DNA of 32,518 nucleotides from Flavobacteriia bacterium. Lineage in GTDB: Bacteria; Bacteroidota; Bacteroidia; Flavobacteriales; Flavobacteriaceae. Under the pieces are notes generated by a model, which saw only the letters and a program-made list of their open reading frames with translations, did not search any database and was not told the origin of the DNA. A program made the position numbers and the translations under genes. The DNA lies in the NCBI GenBank assembly GCA_004293045.1, contig RDXY01000020.1:1-32518 (forward strand), written 5' to 3'. Shown here piece after piece: positions 16,221-24,180 of this stretch. Within the stretch, counting starts at the first letter, position 1. Each line of letters opens with the position of its first letter.

Positions 16221-16251
16221 TTTGAAACTATCTTTCTATTACCTATCTTTG
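16221..16251 (+). promoter_or_regulatory. Promoter of lysS
   Basis: TTTG (16221-16224), 19 bp, then TATCTTTG (16244-16251): an exact match to the Bacteroidota consensus. The predicted start near 16257 gives a leader of about 17 nt before the ATG at 16274. Confidence 0.85.
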
Positions 16252-16273
16252 CCTTCTTAAAATAAAAAATATT

Positions 16274-17968
16274 ATGCAACTTTCCGAACAAGAAATCATT
16301 AGAAGAGAGAAATTACAAGCCCTAAGAAACTTAGGAATTAATCCTTATCCTGCAGATTTATATCCTGTAAAGCACAATTCAAAAGCTATAAAGGATAATT
16401 TTGAAGAAGGAAAAAAGGTTGTGATTGCTGGACGCTTAATGAGTGTGAGAGATCAAGGAAAAGCCGCATTTGCTGAAATTCAGGATAGCGAAGGTAGAAT
16501 GCAAGTATATTTTAATAGGGATTTTATTTGCCAAGGGGAAGACAAAACCCTGTATAATCAAGTATTTAAAAAGTTAACCGATTTAGGTGATTTTTTAGGA
16601 ATTGAAGGTGAATTATTTACCACTCAAGTAGGCGCAAAATGTGTTCGAGTAGACAACTTTACTTTTTTAAGCAAAACATTGCGTCCTTTACCATTTCCAA
16701 AAACAGATGAAGATGGAAAAGTATATGATGCGTTTAACGATGCAGAACTCCGTTATCGTATGCGATATGTAGATTTGGTTGTAAATCCGCAAGTAAAAGA
16801 GGTCTTTGTAAAAAGAACCAAATTATTTACGGCCATGCGAACTTTCTTTAACGAAAAGGGTTATATGGAAGTGGAAACACCAATTTTGCAGTCCATACCT
16901 GGTGGTGCTGCTGCGCGTCCGTTTATGACGCATCACAACAGTTTAGACATTCCTTTATACATGCGAATTGCTAACGAATTATATTTAAAAAGATTAATTG
17001 TGGGTGGTTTTGATGGGGTGTACGAATTTTCTAAAAACTTCCGTAACGAAGGGATGGATAGAACACACAATCCAGAATTTACGGCAATGGAAATATATGT
17101 GGCGTACAAAGATTACAATTGGATGATGGCATTTACCGAAAACCTTTTGGAATATTGTGCTACAAAAGTAAATGATACTCCAGAAACGACTTTTGGCGAA
17201 CATAAAATTAGCTTTAAAGCGCCATATGCAAGAGTAACCATGACGCAATCCATTATTGATTTTACTGGTTTTGATATTTCTGGAAAAACAGAAGCTGAAT
17301 TATTTGAAGCCGCTAAAGGCATGGGAATTGACGTAGATGAAACTATGGGCAAAGGAAAATTAATTGATGAAATTTTTGGAGCAAAATGTGAAGGAAATTA
17401 CATTCAACCAACTTTCATTACGGATTATCCAAAAGAAATGTCGCCTTTATGTAAACAACACCGAGATAATCCAGATTTAACAGAGCGTTTTGAATTAATG
17501 GTTTGCGGAAAAGAAATTGCCAATGCTTATTCGGAATTAAACGACCCAATTGATCAAAGAGCACGTTTTGAAGCCCAAATGGCTTTAGCAGAAAAAGGAG
17601 ACGATGAAGCCAACGGAATTATTGATGAAGACTTTTTACGTGCTTTAGAATACGGAATGCCTCCAACTTCTGGGTTAGGAATTGGAATGGATCGATTAAT
17701 TATGTTTTTAACCAATAACGCCTCTATTCAAGAAGTGTTGTTTTTCCCACAAATGCGTCCGGAGAAAAAGGTAACTTATGAATTAACCGAAGACGAAAAA
17801 TTCATTGTTAGTTTATTAGAAAAAGAAAACAACCAACCTATCGGAATGTTAAAAGAAAAAGCCGCGTTAAGCGGTAAAAAATGGGATGCTGCTATGAAAG
17901 GTTTAGCCAAACACGGCTTAACTAAAGTAGTAGTTGACGGTGAAAATAAAGTAGTGGTTTTAGGTTAA
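16274..17968 (+). CDS. lysS: Lysyl-tRNA synthetase, class II
   Basis: A 564-residue class II LysRS that charges tRNA-Lys. The anticodon-binding OB domain covers about 45-140 and the catalytic core about 165-500. Motif 2 is visible as FRNEGMDRTHNPEF (256-269, Arg257) and motif 3 as GLGIGMDRLIMF (468-479, Arg474). Compared with the roughly 500-residue enterobacterial enzyme it has a C-terminal extension of about 64 residues (501-564), which looks like a small winged-helix unit (FIVSLLEKENNQPIGMLKEK, then a two-strand wing). I recall this extension as usual for Bacteroidota LysRS; its role is unknown to me. Monocistronic, with a perfect promoter and a terminator shared with the convergent DUF5686 gene. 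Confidence 0.97.
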   Translation: MQLSEQEIIRREKLQALRNLGINPYPADLYPVKHNSKAIKDNFEEGKKVVIAGRLMSVRDQGKAAFAEIQDSEGRMQVYFNRDFICQGEDKTLYNQVFKKLTDLGDFLGIEGELFTTQVGAKCVRVDNFTFLSKTLRPLPFPKTDEDGKVYDAFNDAELRYRMRYVDLVVNPQVKEVFVKRTKLFTAMRTFFNEKGYMEVETPILQSIPGGAAARPFMTHHNSLDIPLYMRIANELYLKRLIVGGFDGVYEFSKNFRNEGMDRTHNPEFTAMEIYVAYKDYNWMMAFTENLLEYCATKVNDTPETTFGEHKISFKAPYARVTMTQSIIDFTGFDISGKTEAELFEAAKGMGIDVDETMGKGKLIDEIFGAKCEGNYIQPTFITDYPKEMSPLCKQHRDNPDLTERFELMVCGKEIANAYSELNDPIDQRARFEAQMALAEKGDDEANGIIDEDFLRALEYGMPPTSGLGIGMDRLIMFLTNNASIQEVLFFPQMRPEKKVTYELTEDEKFIVSLLEKENNQPIGMLKEKAALSGKKWDAAMKGLAKHGLTKVVVDGENKVVVLG

Positions 17969-17973
17969 AAATT

Positions 17974-18012
17974 GCGCAAAATAACGCAAAGAAAACACAG
18001 AGAAACACAAAA
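17974..18012. repeat. CGCAAA/ACACA-type intergenic phrase
   Basis: Directly after the lysS stop the DNA reads GCGCAAAATAACGCAAAG and then GAAAACACAGAGAAACACAA. CGCAAA occurs twice, 11 bp apart, and the ACACA-GA-AACACA part also repeats. I recall similar phrases between genes in many Flavobacterium genomes. It codes for nothing visible here. Confidence 0.45.
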
Positions 18013-18020
18013 TTTAAATA

Positions 18021-18058
18021 TAAAAAACCTCGAAACTTAATTGCTTCGAGGTTTTTTA
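18021..18058. terminator. Bidirectional terminator between lysS and the DUF5686 gene
   Basis: AAAAAACCTCGAA (18022-18034) pairs with TTCGAGGTTTTTT (18045-18057) around a 10-nt loop. A/T runs on both sides serve both convergent genes. Confidence 0.9.
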
Positions 18059-18062
18059 TATC

Positions 18063-18093
18063 TTGGAATTTGGAATTAAATTTATTGGAATTT
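18063..18093. repeat. TTGGAAT heptamer repeat
   Basis: TTGGAAT occurs in tandem at 18063-18069 and 18070-18076, and again at 18085-18091, in the gap between the terminator and the DUF5686 stop codon. It has no coding role. Confidence 0.5.
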
Positions 18094-18097
18094 CTAC

Positions 18098-20563
18098 CTA
18101 AAATCTCAAACCAAACATAAATCCCTGCCCAAAGTTATTCCCTTGAAAACTTCTAACATAATCTACACGGAAAATTTTAAACTTTCCAAAACCTATTCTG
18201 TCTAAACCAACAGTTATTTCTTGATAGGGCCTACTATTCGGAGTAGCTAATTGATGAAATCCGCCAACTAAATTCCAACCTAATTTATTTAATAATGGAA
18301 TTTTATTCATAAAATAACCATTGTCGTTATAATTTGCATGCAATTCAAAATACTGATTATTAGTAGATTGCGAATAATAAGGCAATAAATTAAAACTTGA
18401 ATTGTATTGTCCATCAATGCGAACATGTGTTTGATTTCCATTAAAATGTTTATAGTCAACAAATGAAATGTTGTCGGCACCAAAAAACGTTCCTGCTTTC
18501 AAATTTAATTCCAAATCACCTTTGTTAGCTAAAGTTTTGTTATAATTTAAACGCGCTTCTAAAAAGTCATATTCATACGCTTTTGCTGTAGCTAAAAATG
18601 CTTTTGTGTAAGTAAACCCAAGTGTTGGATATTTCCCTTCATTCATATTCATTTTTCCATCTGGTCTGGTAATGTATTTTTGGCCAAAAACAATTCGAGA
18701 ACTCAAACTAAACTTGGTTACATGATGTTCATTAAATGCTGGAAGTAAATCAGAATTTGGATTTAATGGATTATTGGAACTGTATAGATCATCCGTTTTA
18801 TTGATAGCAAAATCTGTGGTATTAAACAATGGTTTTCTGTTTTCGTAGGCAATATTCGCATTTAAAAACAGACCATTTATTACTTCTCTACCTGCTCCAA
18901 TTTCAACAAATTCTTTTTCGTATAATTTCATAAAATTATTCTTAAAAATTAACGAACTTACTGAGTTTTCAATTTTAGATATAGGTTCTGAACTATTGAA
19001 TTGATTGACTTTGTTCCCACCAGAAAGTCGAAAATAAGCATCATTTGTATTATTGAATTTATGATAAAAAGAAGCCGTTGGTCGGATGCGTTTATCTGAA
19101 AATCCGTATTGAAAATCAGTATTAATTATAGTGCGTTTCTGTTTTTCTTCATTATAACTTGAATACGAAAACCCGGAACCAATATGATAACCCTGAACCG
19201 TATTAAAATTAAATGAAGACAAATTAAAGAGTCCTTGGTAATTGAATCTTTTCTTTTTAAAACTATTTTTAAATGTATAACCGGTAATCAACTTACTAAC
19301 CTTAAATTTATTAGAAACCACATCAACAGAATCCATATAGACTTGTGAATTTCTAATTTTATAAACACTGTCTTTCTTTACATAATTAGTCGTTTCTTCT
19401 TGCGTTAAAGGCACTGGGCGATTTTCTAACCAATACGAATCTTCCTTTTTATTCGATTTTTCGGCAAACGTAACTACTTCACTACCAAAGGTTTTCTTTT
19501 CAAAATTAGATACAAAATTATAATTACTAAACACATGTGTAAATTTTCCATTGAATTTCATCATAAACACACCTGCTTTAAAATCAAATGATTGCAAACT
19601 TTTAACCCACATTTTAGTGTCTGGATTAAAACTGAAATTTTGCACCACTTTAAACGTTTCTAAAAACTCCTGTTGTGACCTATATCCTTTCACATCTAAA
19701 TCAACAGCATAAATAGCAAAAGTGTCGTCAACTAAGTAAATATAGCCTTCAAAAACAGGTTCTTTATCGCGTTTTGGCGTTACTTTTATTTTGTAGATAT
19801 AATTGTTATAACTATCCGTAAATGAATCTTCAATTTTATATTTATAATAGGTAAAAGCATTTGAAGCAATCGGAGAAATCATGGGAATATTAAAATCAAC
19901 GGTATTTTGATATAAATCATAATTCGTGTTTAAAGCTGTGTTAAAGCTAAATCCATTGTCGTTTCCTGCCACTTTACTAGCAATAATTTCTTCTTTTAAA
20001 TTATTAGGTTTTTCAAACTTAATTTTAGAAACCGTTTCCGATTGATAAATAATTCCAGCACCTGTAGAATCTACATTTCCATCTAAATCACCAATTTCAA
20101 TACCCATAAATTTTTTGGGAATATCTTTGACTCTAAAAATTCCTCTAGAATAAAAATCGGCTTCATATTTATCCGTTTTATCCGTATTTTTTTTTCGATT
20201 AGTTATTGCGTTTCTAATTATCGCATTTGCAGGATTTTCGCCACTTTTTACAACTACTTCTTCAATAGAATATTGCTCATCAGATAAAGAAGCATTAATT
20301 ACTACTGGAAACGTATTAATTTCTTGTGAGATTGTTTTGGTTTTGTATCCTAAAATCTTAAAAACCAAGGTGTAATTCCCTGATTTTTTAATATTTAGCT
20401 CGTACTCCCCATTTTCATTAGTGGACGTTCCAATGTAGGTTTTTTCGATGGTTACACTTGCATAAGGCAAAGCATTTCCTTTAGCATCAGTCACTTTTCC
20501 TTTTATTTGTGCTATCGAAAAACAAGAAAAAAGTAGCAGCAGCAGGTAGGTTTGGAGCTTCAT
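18098..20563 (-). CDS. DUF5686 and carboxypeptidase-like regulatory domain protein
   Basis: An 821-residue exported protein. A signal peptide (about 1-18, FSCFSIAQ) is followed by a carboxypeptidase-like regulatory beta-sandwich (about 20-95, KGKVTDAKGNALPYASVTI) and a conserved stretch with NPANAIIRNAITNRKKN and YEADFYSRGIFRVKDIPKK. The large C-terminal part has alternating strands like an outer membrane barrel, ending in Phe (GFMFGLRF). This is the DUF5686 layout, common in Bacteroidota. It resembles TonB-dependent receptors at the N-terminus but lacks a plug domain, so transport is not implied. The function is unknown. It starts 6 bp after the GIN-domain gene stop, and the two are probably one operon. 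Confidence 0.88.
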   Translation of the reverse strand: MKLQTYLLLLLFSCFSIAQIKGKVTDAKGNALPYASVTIEKTYIGTSTNENGEYELNIKKSGNYTLVFKILGYKTKTISQEINTFPVVINASLSDEQYSIEEVVVKSGENPANAIIRNAITNRKKNTDKTDKYEADFYSRGIFRVKDIPKKFMGIEIGDLDGNVDSTGAGIIYQSETVSKIKFEKPNNLKEEIIASKVAGNDNGFSFNTALNTNYDLYQNTVDFNIPMISPIASNAFTYYKYKIEDSFTDSYNNYIYKIKVTPKRDKEPVFEGYIYLVDDTFAIYAVDLDVKGYRSQQEFLETFKVVQNFSFNPDTKMWVKSLQSFDFKAGVFMMKFNGKFTHVFSNYNFVSNFEKKTFGSEVVTFAEKSNKKEDSYWLENRPVPLTQEETTNYVKKDSVYKIRNSQVYMDSVDVVSNKFKVSKLITGYTFKNSFKKKRFNYQGLFNLSSFNFNTVQGYHIGSGFSYSSYNEEKQKRTIINTDFQYGFSDKRIRPTASFYHKFNNTNDAYFRLSGGNKVNQFNSSEPISKIENSVSSLIFKNNFMKLYEKEFVEIGAGREVINGLFLNANIAYENRKPLFNTTDFAINKTDDLYSSNNPLNPNSDLLPAFNEHHVTKFSLSSRIVFGQKYITRPDGKMNMNEGKYPTLGFTYTKAFLATAKAYEYDFLEARLNYNKTLANKGDLELNLKAGTFFGADNISFVDYKHFNGNQTHVRIDGQYNSSFNLLPYYSQSTNNQYFELHANYNDNGYFMNKIPLLNKLGWNLVGGFHQLATPNSRPYQEITVGLDRIGFGKFKIFRVDYVRSFQGNNFGQGFMFGLRF

Positions 20564-20569
20564 AATAAA

Positions 20570-21322
20570 TTACTTTACTTGTTCCACAGCGCCAGAAGTG
20601 CTCTCAGTTATTTTTACTTTGTCCAATTTGCCATAATATTTTATTGAGGCACTCGTTGAAGCGTTAGCATCCAATCCTTTTAATGCTAAAACATGTACAT
20701 CAGAGGAGGTACTTGCAGACACTTGCGCTATATTTGAAATTAACTCCTTTGCATCGCAATCTGCGGAGCTTGAAGCATCAATAGCTAAATTATCTGTTTT
20801 TCCTTTTAATGATACGCTTGAACTACTACTTAAGTTAACAGCTATATCATCAGTAGCCATATTTAAAGCCACATTTGAACTGGAAGACGCATCTATAAAA
20901 ATAGAATTACAAGTTACCGTTCCTGAAAAATCGGCACTAGAAGAAGTATTTATTTTTAACAAACTTACATTTAAATTATTTTTAATAGAAAACGTAGCCG
21001 AAGAACTTACCGTAACGCTTCCAATACCTGGATTGGAAACAGTAACAAGCAATTTACTGGTGTCCATTTTATTATAGTAATTGGTGTTTTCAATAAAAAT
21101 TTTTAAAATATTATTTTTAGTTTCCACTTTTAAAAATTTCATTAAATCTTTTTCCCAAGTCACCTCAACATTTTGAATAGGTCCTTGAGTATAGACTACA
21201 TTTACACCAGAAGAAACTTTAATAGCGGTAAAATTCCCTACCCCTCTAGTCTCTTTAACTTGACCATATGATGTTAAAAATAGGGCAAAAAACGCAAGAA
21301 GAAATACAGTGATTTTTTTCAT
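20570..21322 (-). CDS. Head GIN domain-containing protein (DUF2807)
   Basis: A 250-residue exported protein. The signal peptide ends TSYGQ (about residue 21), and the rest is a DUF2807 putative auto-transporter adhesin head (GIN) domain. It starts KETRGVGNFTAIKVSSGVNVVYTQ and goes on as repeated short beta strands rich in Ser, Asn and Val (ASSSSNVALN, LSSSSSVSLKG, DASSSADCDAK), as expected for a right-handed beta-helix. Such proteins are thought to lie at the cell surface or in the periplasm, with no established activity. It precedes the DUF5686 gene by 6 bp, so the two may act on the same envelope process. No perfect promoter was found in the 60 bp upstream. Confidence 0.88.
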   Translation of the reverse strand: MKKITVFLLAFFALFLTSYGQVKETRGVGNFTAIKVSSGVNVVYTQGPIQNVEVTWEKDLMKFLKVETKNNILKIFIENTNYYNKMDTSKLLVTVSNPGIGSVTVSSSATFSIKNNLNVSLLKINTSSSADFSGTVTCNSIFIDASSSSNVALNMATDDIAVNLSSSSSVSLKGKTDNLAIDASSSADCDAKELISNIAQVSASTSSDVHVLALKGLDANASTSASIKYYGKLDKVKITESTSGAVEQVK

Positions 21323-21382
21323 TTTTATTAGATTTTGAATGTAAAATTATAGACGATTTTTATTGTTAAAGAGTGGCATCAA

Positions 21383-21796
21383 TTACAAAAAACTTTGAAT
21401 GGCTAACGCATAACTTTTTAAGCCAAAACCAATAATTACGCCTTTGGCATGTGGTGAAATGTAGGATTGATGACGAAACGCTTCTCTAGAAAATGTATTG
21501 GAAATATGTACTTCAACAACAGGTGATGTGATTGCTTTTACACAATCGGAAATAGCTACTGAAGTATGTGTATAGGCTCCGGCATTTAATAAAATTCCAT
21601 CGTATGAAAAACCTACTTCTTGTAATTTATTGATAATTTCTCCTTCTACATTAGACTGAAAATAATCCAATTGAACCAAAGGAAATTGTAATTTCAATTC
21701 GTCAAAATACGAATCAAAATTTTGATTGCCGTATACTTCTGGTTCACGTTGACCTAATAAATTCAAATTAGGGCCATTTAAAATTAACAAATGCAT
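21383..21796 (-). CDS. aroQ: 3-Dehydroquinate dehydratase, type II
   Basis: A 137-residue type II dehydroquinase, the third step of the shikimate pathway (3-dehydroquinate to 3-dehydroshikimate). Length and all key residues match the family: Arg17 and Tyr22 (GQREPEVYG), Asn71 (LLNAGAYTHTS) and His97 (VEVHISN). The enzyme is normally a cytoplasmic dodecamer. Its ATG overlaps the stop of the M28 peptidase gene by one base (TAATG), which implies translational coupling although the two functions seem unrelated. Confidence 0.96.
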   Translation of the reverse strand: MHLLILNGPNLNLLGQREPEVYGNQNFDSYFDELKLQFPLVQLDYFQSNVEGEIINKLQEVGFSYDGILLNAGAYTHTSVAISDCVKAITSPVVEVHISNTFSREAFRHQSYISPHAKGVIIGFGLKSYALAIQSFL

Positions 21797-22836
21797 TATT
21801 TTCCGTCTTTGTCAACCACAATTCTGTTTTCTCTATTGGCCAATTCCCAAGCTAAAGTAAATGCCAACTTGACACGCATAGCTAATAAATCATATTCAAT
21901 TTTATCAGCCGTATCATTTGGTCCGTGATAATCCTCATGTACGCCATTAAAAAAGAAAATGGCTGGAATCCCTTTTTTGGCAAAATTATAATGATCAGAA
22001 CGGAAATAAAATCTATTTGGATCATTTCTTGCGTTAAATGTATAGTCTAAATTTAAACCTACATATTTTGTATTCATTTCTTCGTTTATGGTATGTAATT
22101 CAGAACTTAATCTATCCGAACCAATTACATACACATATTTTCCATTTTCTTTGTGATTCCCTAGTGTATCTCTACGTCCCACCATATCAATATTAATATC
22201 TGCAATAGTGTTTTTTATAGGAAATAAAGGATTTTCAGAATAATATCTCGAACCGTGTAAACCGTGTTCTTCTCCCGTAACATGCAAAAATAAAATAGAA
22301 CGTTTTGGTGTAAAACCATCTTTTTTAGCTTCAGCAAATGCTTTTGCAATTTCAACTAAAGAAACCGTTCCTGAACCATCATCATCAGCACCGTTAAAAA
22401 CTTCTCCGTTTTTCATACCAACATGGTCGTAATGTGCAGAAATAACAAGTACTTCTTCTGGTTTTTCAGAACCTGGTATGAAAGCCCAAATATTTTCTGA
22501 ATCGCCTAATTTAGGAGAAAACCCTTTTTTCATAAATTCCGAAGGTACTTTTTGATAATAATCAGTAGAACCTGGAGGATTTGAGATACCTAACGCTTTA
22601 TATTGTTCAATAAGATATAAACCTGCTTTTTTCTGTCCTGGTTCTCCAGTATTTCTACCTTCCATTTCATCAGAAGCGATTACATGAAGGTTTTTTGACA
22701 AACTGGCTTCGTTAATGGTATTCACGTATTTAGTAACATCTACCACTTTTTTTGTTGAATTGGATACAACGATTTTTTTTGGAGAACAACTTAGCAAAAA
22801 TGTAGCTGTTGCAACTAGTACTACTAATTTTTTCAT
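21796..22836 (-). CDS. M28 family metallopeptidase lipoprotein
   Basis: A 346-residue M28 zinc peptidase with a lipoprotein signal (MKKLVVLVATATFLLSC, Cys17). All expected di-zinc ligands are visible: His135 (ISAHYDHVG), Asp151 (NGADDDGSG), Glu190 with general base Glu189 (TGEEHG), Asp217 (NIDMVGR) and His304 (DYHGPNDT). It is therefore a likely active aminopeptidase anchored in the envelope; the substrate is unknown. The frame is open to 22887, but a complete promoter occupies 22887-22858, so ATG 22836 is the start. aroQ follows with a one-base overlap. Confidence 0.9.
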   Translation of the reverse strand: MKKLVVLVATATFLLSCSPKKIVVSNSTKKVVDVTKYVNTINEASLSKNLHVIASDEMEGRNTGEPGQKKAGLYLIEQYKALGISNPPGSTDYYQKVPSEFMKKGFSPKLGDSENIWAFIPGSEKPEEVLVISAHYDHVGMKNGEVFNGADDDGSGTVSLVEIAKAFAEAKKDGFTPKRSILFLHVTGEEHGLHGSRYYSENPLFPIKNTIADINIDMVGRRDTLGNHKENGKYVYVIGSDRLSSELHTINEEMNTKYVGLNLDYTFNARNDPNRFYFRSDHYNFAKKGIPAIFFFNGVHEDYHGPNDTADKIEYDLLAMRVKLAFTLAWELANRENRIVVDKDGK

Positions 22837-22857
22837 TTGAATTGGATTTAAACTATA

Positions 22858-22887
22858 CAAATCTAAATTAAAAAAGTTTGATACCAA
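22858..22887 (-). promoter_or_regulatory. Promoter of the M28 peptidase-aroQ operon
   Basis: The minus strand has TTG (22887-22885), 19 bp, then TAGATTTG (22865-22858), matching the Bacteroidota consensus. The predicted start near 22853 gives a leader of about 17 nt before ATG 22836. Confidence 0.78.
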
Positions 22888-22926
22888 TAAATTTTTATAA
22901 GAATTTTAAGAAGAGAAGTAAAAAAT

Positions 22927-23020
22927 GGCAAGCGACCTACATCGCACCGCTACAACCACATACCTTTGCTGCGTTCCCACCCTGGAGGATTTTGAGGGAG
23001 CTGGTCGTGTAGGACTTGCC
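22927..23020 (-). ncRNA. ffs: Signal recognition particle RNA, small bacterial (4.5S) type
   Basis: On the minus strand GGCAAG (23020-23015) pairs with CTTGCC (22932-22927), and CCTACA with TGTAGG next to it, making a long hairpin. The tip carries GGGTGGGAACGCAGCAAAGG (22982-22963), the helix 8 motif with the GGAA tetraloop and GCAGC asymmetric loop that bind Ffh. At about 94 nt it is the short form without an Alu domain. A perfect promoter lies right upstream and six T (22925-22920) follow, so it is a stand-alone unit. Confidence 0.95.
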
Positions 23021-23024
23021 GATG

Positions 23025-23055
23025 CAAATATACAATCTTTTATTATTTCTACAAA
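23025..23055 (-). promoter_or_regulatory. Promoter of the SRP RNA gene
   Basis: The minus strand has TTTG (23055-23052), 19 bp, then TATATTTG (23032-23025), an exact consensus match. The start point expected a few bases on coincides with the 5' end of the SRP RNA stem at 23020. Confidence 0.88.
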
Positions 23056-23108
23056 TCAAAAATTAGTTTAAAATAAATTGTAATATTGTAATATAAAAAA
23101 AATTAAAT

Positions 23109-24155
23109 ATGAGAAAATTTAACTTACTTATACTCACGTCATTAAGCGCTTTTTTATTTAATTGTAGCGAAACAAAAGACCTATTTTCTATTGCTACAAA
23201 AGACTTAAAACAAGTTTATAAACCTAACGAAAGTGTTAATTTAAGTATTGAAAATATAGAAAATGCTAAAATTGATTCTGTAATTTATTTTTCAAATGAT
23301 ATTAAATTAGGCAAATCCACTGATAACGCTATTTTTATTCTAAAATTAGACAAATTACAATTTGGCGTACAAGAGATTAAAGCAATTGTACATTCTAATG
23401 GTGAAAAAATAGCATGTGTAACTTCTTTTGAATTGGTTTCGAATATCTCACCAAAACTATATGAAACAAAAGATTATGCTATTTTAAACACATACAATCA
23501 CGACATTAATGCTTACACGCAAGGTTTAGAATTCTACAAAGGCATTTTGTATGAAGGAACAGGCCAAAATGGCGAATCAACTTTAAGAAAAACAGATTAT
23601 AAATCTGGAAAAGTTTCAACATCCGTGCCACTATCACCAGATTATTTTGGTGAAGGAATTACCGTTTTTAATGGCAAAATTTACCAATTGACTTGGAAAA
23701 ATAAAATTGGATTTATATATAATGCAGCAACTTTAGTGCAAGAAAAAACATTTGATTATTTTTCAGATATTGAAGGCTGGGGCTTAACGCATAACGACAA
23801 ACACTTGATAATGAGCGACGGAACCAATAAAATTTATTTTCTAAATCCCGAAACTCAAAAAATGGAACGTTTCATTAATGTGTATTCTGACACAAATGCC
23901 ATCACAGAACTTAACGAATTAGAATGGATTGATGGAAAAATTTGGGCAAACATTTACCAAAAAGATGTAATTGTGATTATCAATCCAGAAAATGGTGCTG
24001 TAGAAAGTGCTATCGATTTTTCAGAGTTAAAGAAAACTGTTAAACAACATCCAGAAATTGATGTTTTAAACGGAATTGCATATAATCCATCTACAAAAAC
24101 CGTTTTTATTACAGGTAAAAATTGGGATAAAATGTTTGAAATAAAATTGAAATAA
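23109..24155 (+). CDS. Glutaminyl-peptide cyclotransferase (plant/bacterial beta-propeller type)
   Basis: A 348-residue secreted protein. The N-terminus looks like a lipoprotein signal (ILTSLSAFLFNC, Cys19), although Asn before the Cys is atypical. An Ig-like stretch runs to about 115, then a five-bladed propeller of the Glu_cyclase_2 family with NHDINAYTQGLEF, GTGQNGESTLRK, FGEGITVFNGKIYQLTWKN, IEGWGLTHN and ELEWIDGKIWANIYQKD. The family turns N-terminal glutamine of proteins into pyroglutamate, often in the periplasm. It leads a plus-strand operon with an S9 peptidase 25 bp downstream, so a role in exported protein or peptide processing is plausible. Confidence 0.9.
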   Translation: MRKFNLLILTSLSAFLFNCSETKDLFSIATKDLKQVYKPNESVNLSIENIENAKIDSVIYFSNDIKLGKSTDNAIFILKLDKLQFGVQEIKAIVHSNGEKIACVTSFELVSNISPKLYETKDYAILNTYNHDINAYTQGLEFYKGILYEGTGQNGESTLRKTDYKSGKVSTSVPLSPDYFGEGITVFNGKIYQLTWKNKIGFIYNAATLVQEKTFDYFSDIEGWGLTHNDKHLIMSDGTNKIYFLNPETQKMERFINVYSDTNAITELNELEWIDGKIWANIYQKDVIVIINPENGAVESAIDFSELKKTVKQHPEIDVLNGIAYNPSTKTVFITGKNWDKMFEIKLK

Positions 24156-24180
24156 ATATCAAATTAATACAGCAAAAACT

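Noticed and set aside
20570..21322. Ser-rich repeats of the GIN protein as a tandem DNA repeat
   Set aside because: The repetition is at the protein level, as expected for beta-helix strands; the DNA units are not uniform.
22927..23020. Long hairpin before glutaminyl cyclase as a riboswitch or terminator
   Set aside because: The helix 8 motif with GGAA loop and the promoter on the minus strand identify it as SRP RNA.
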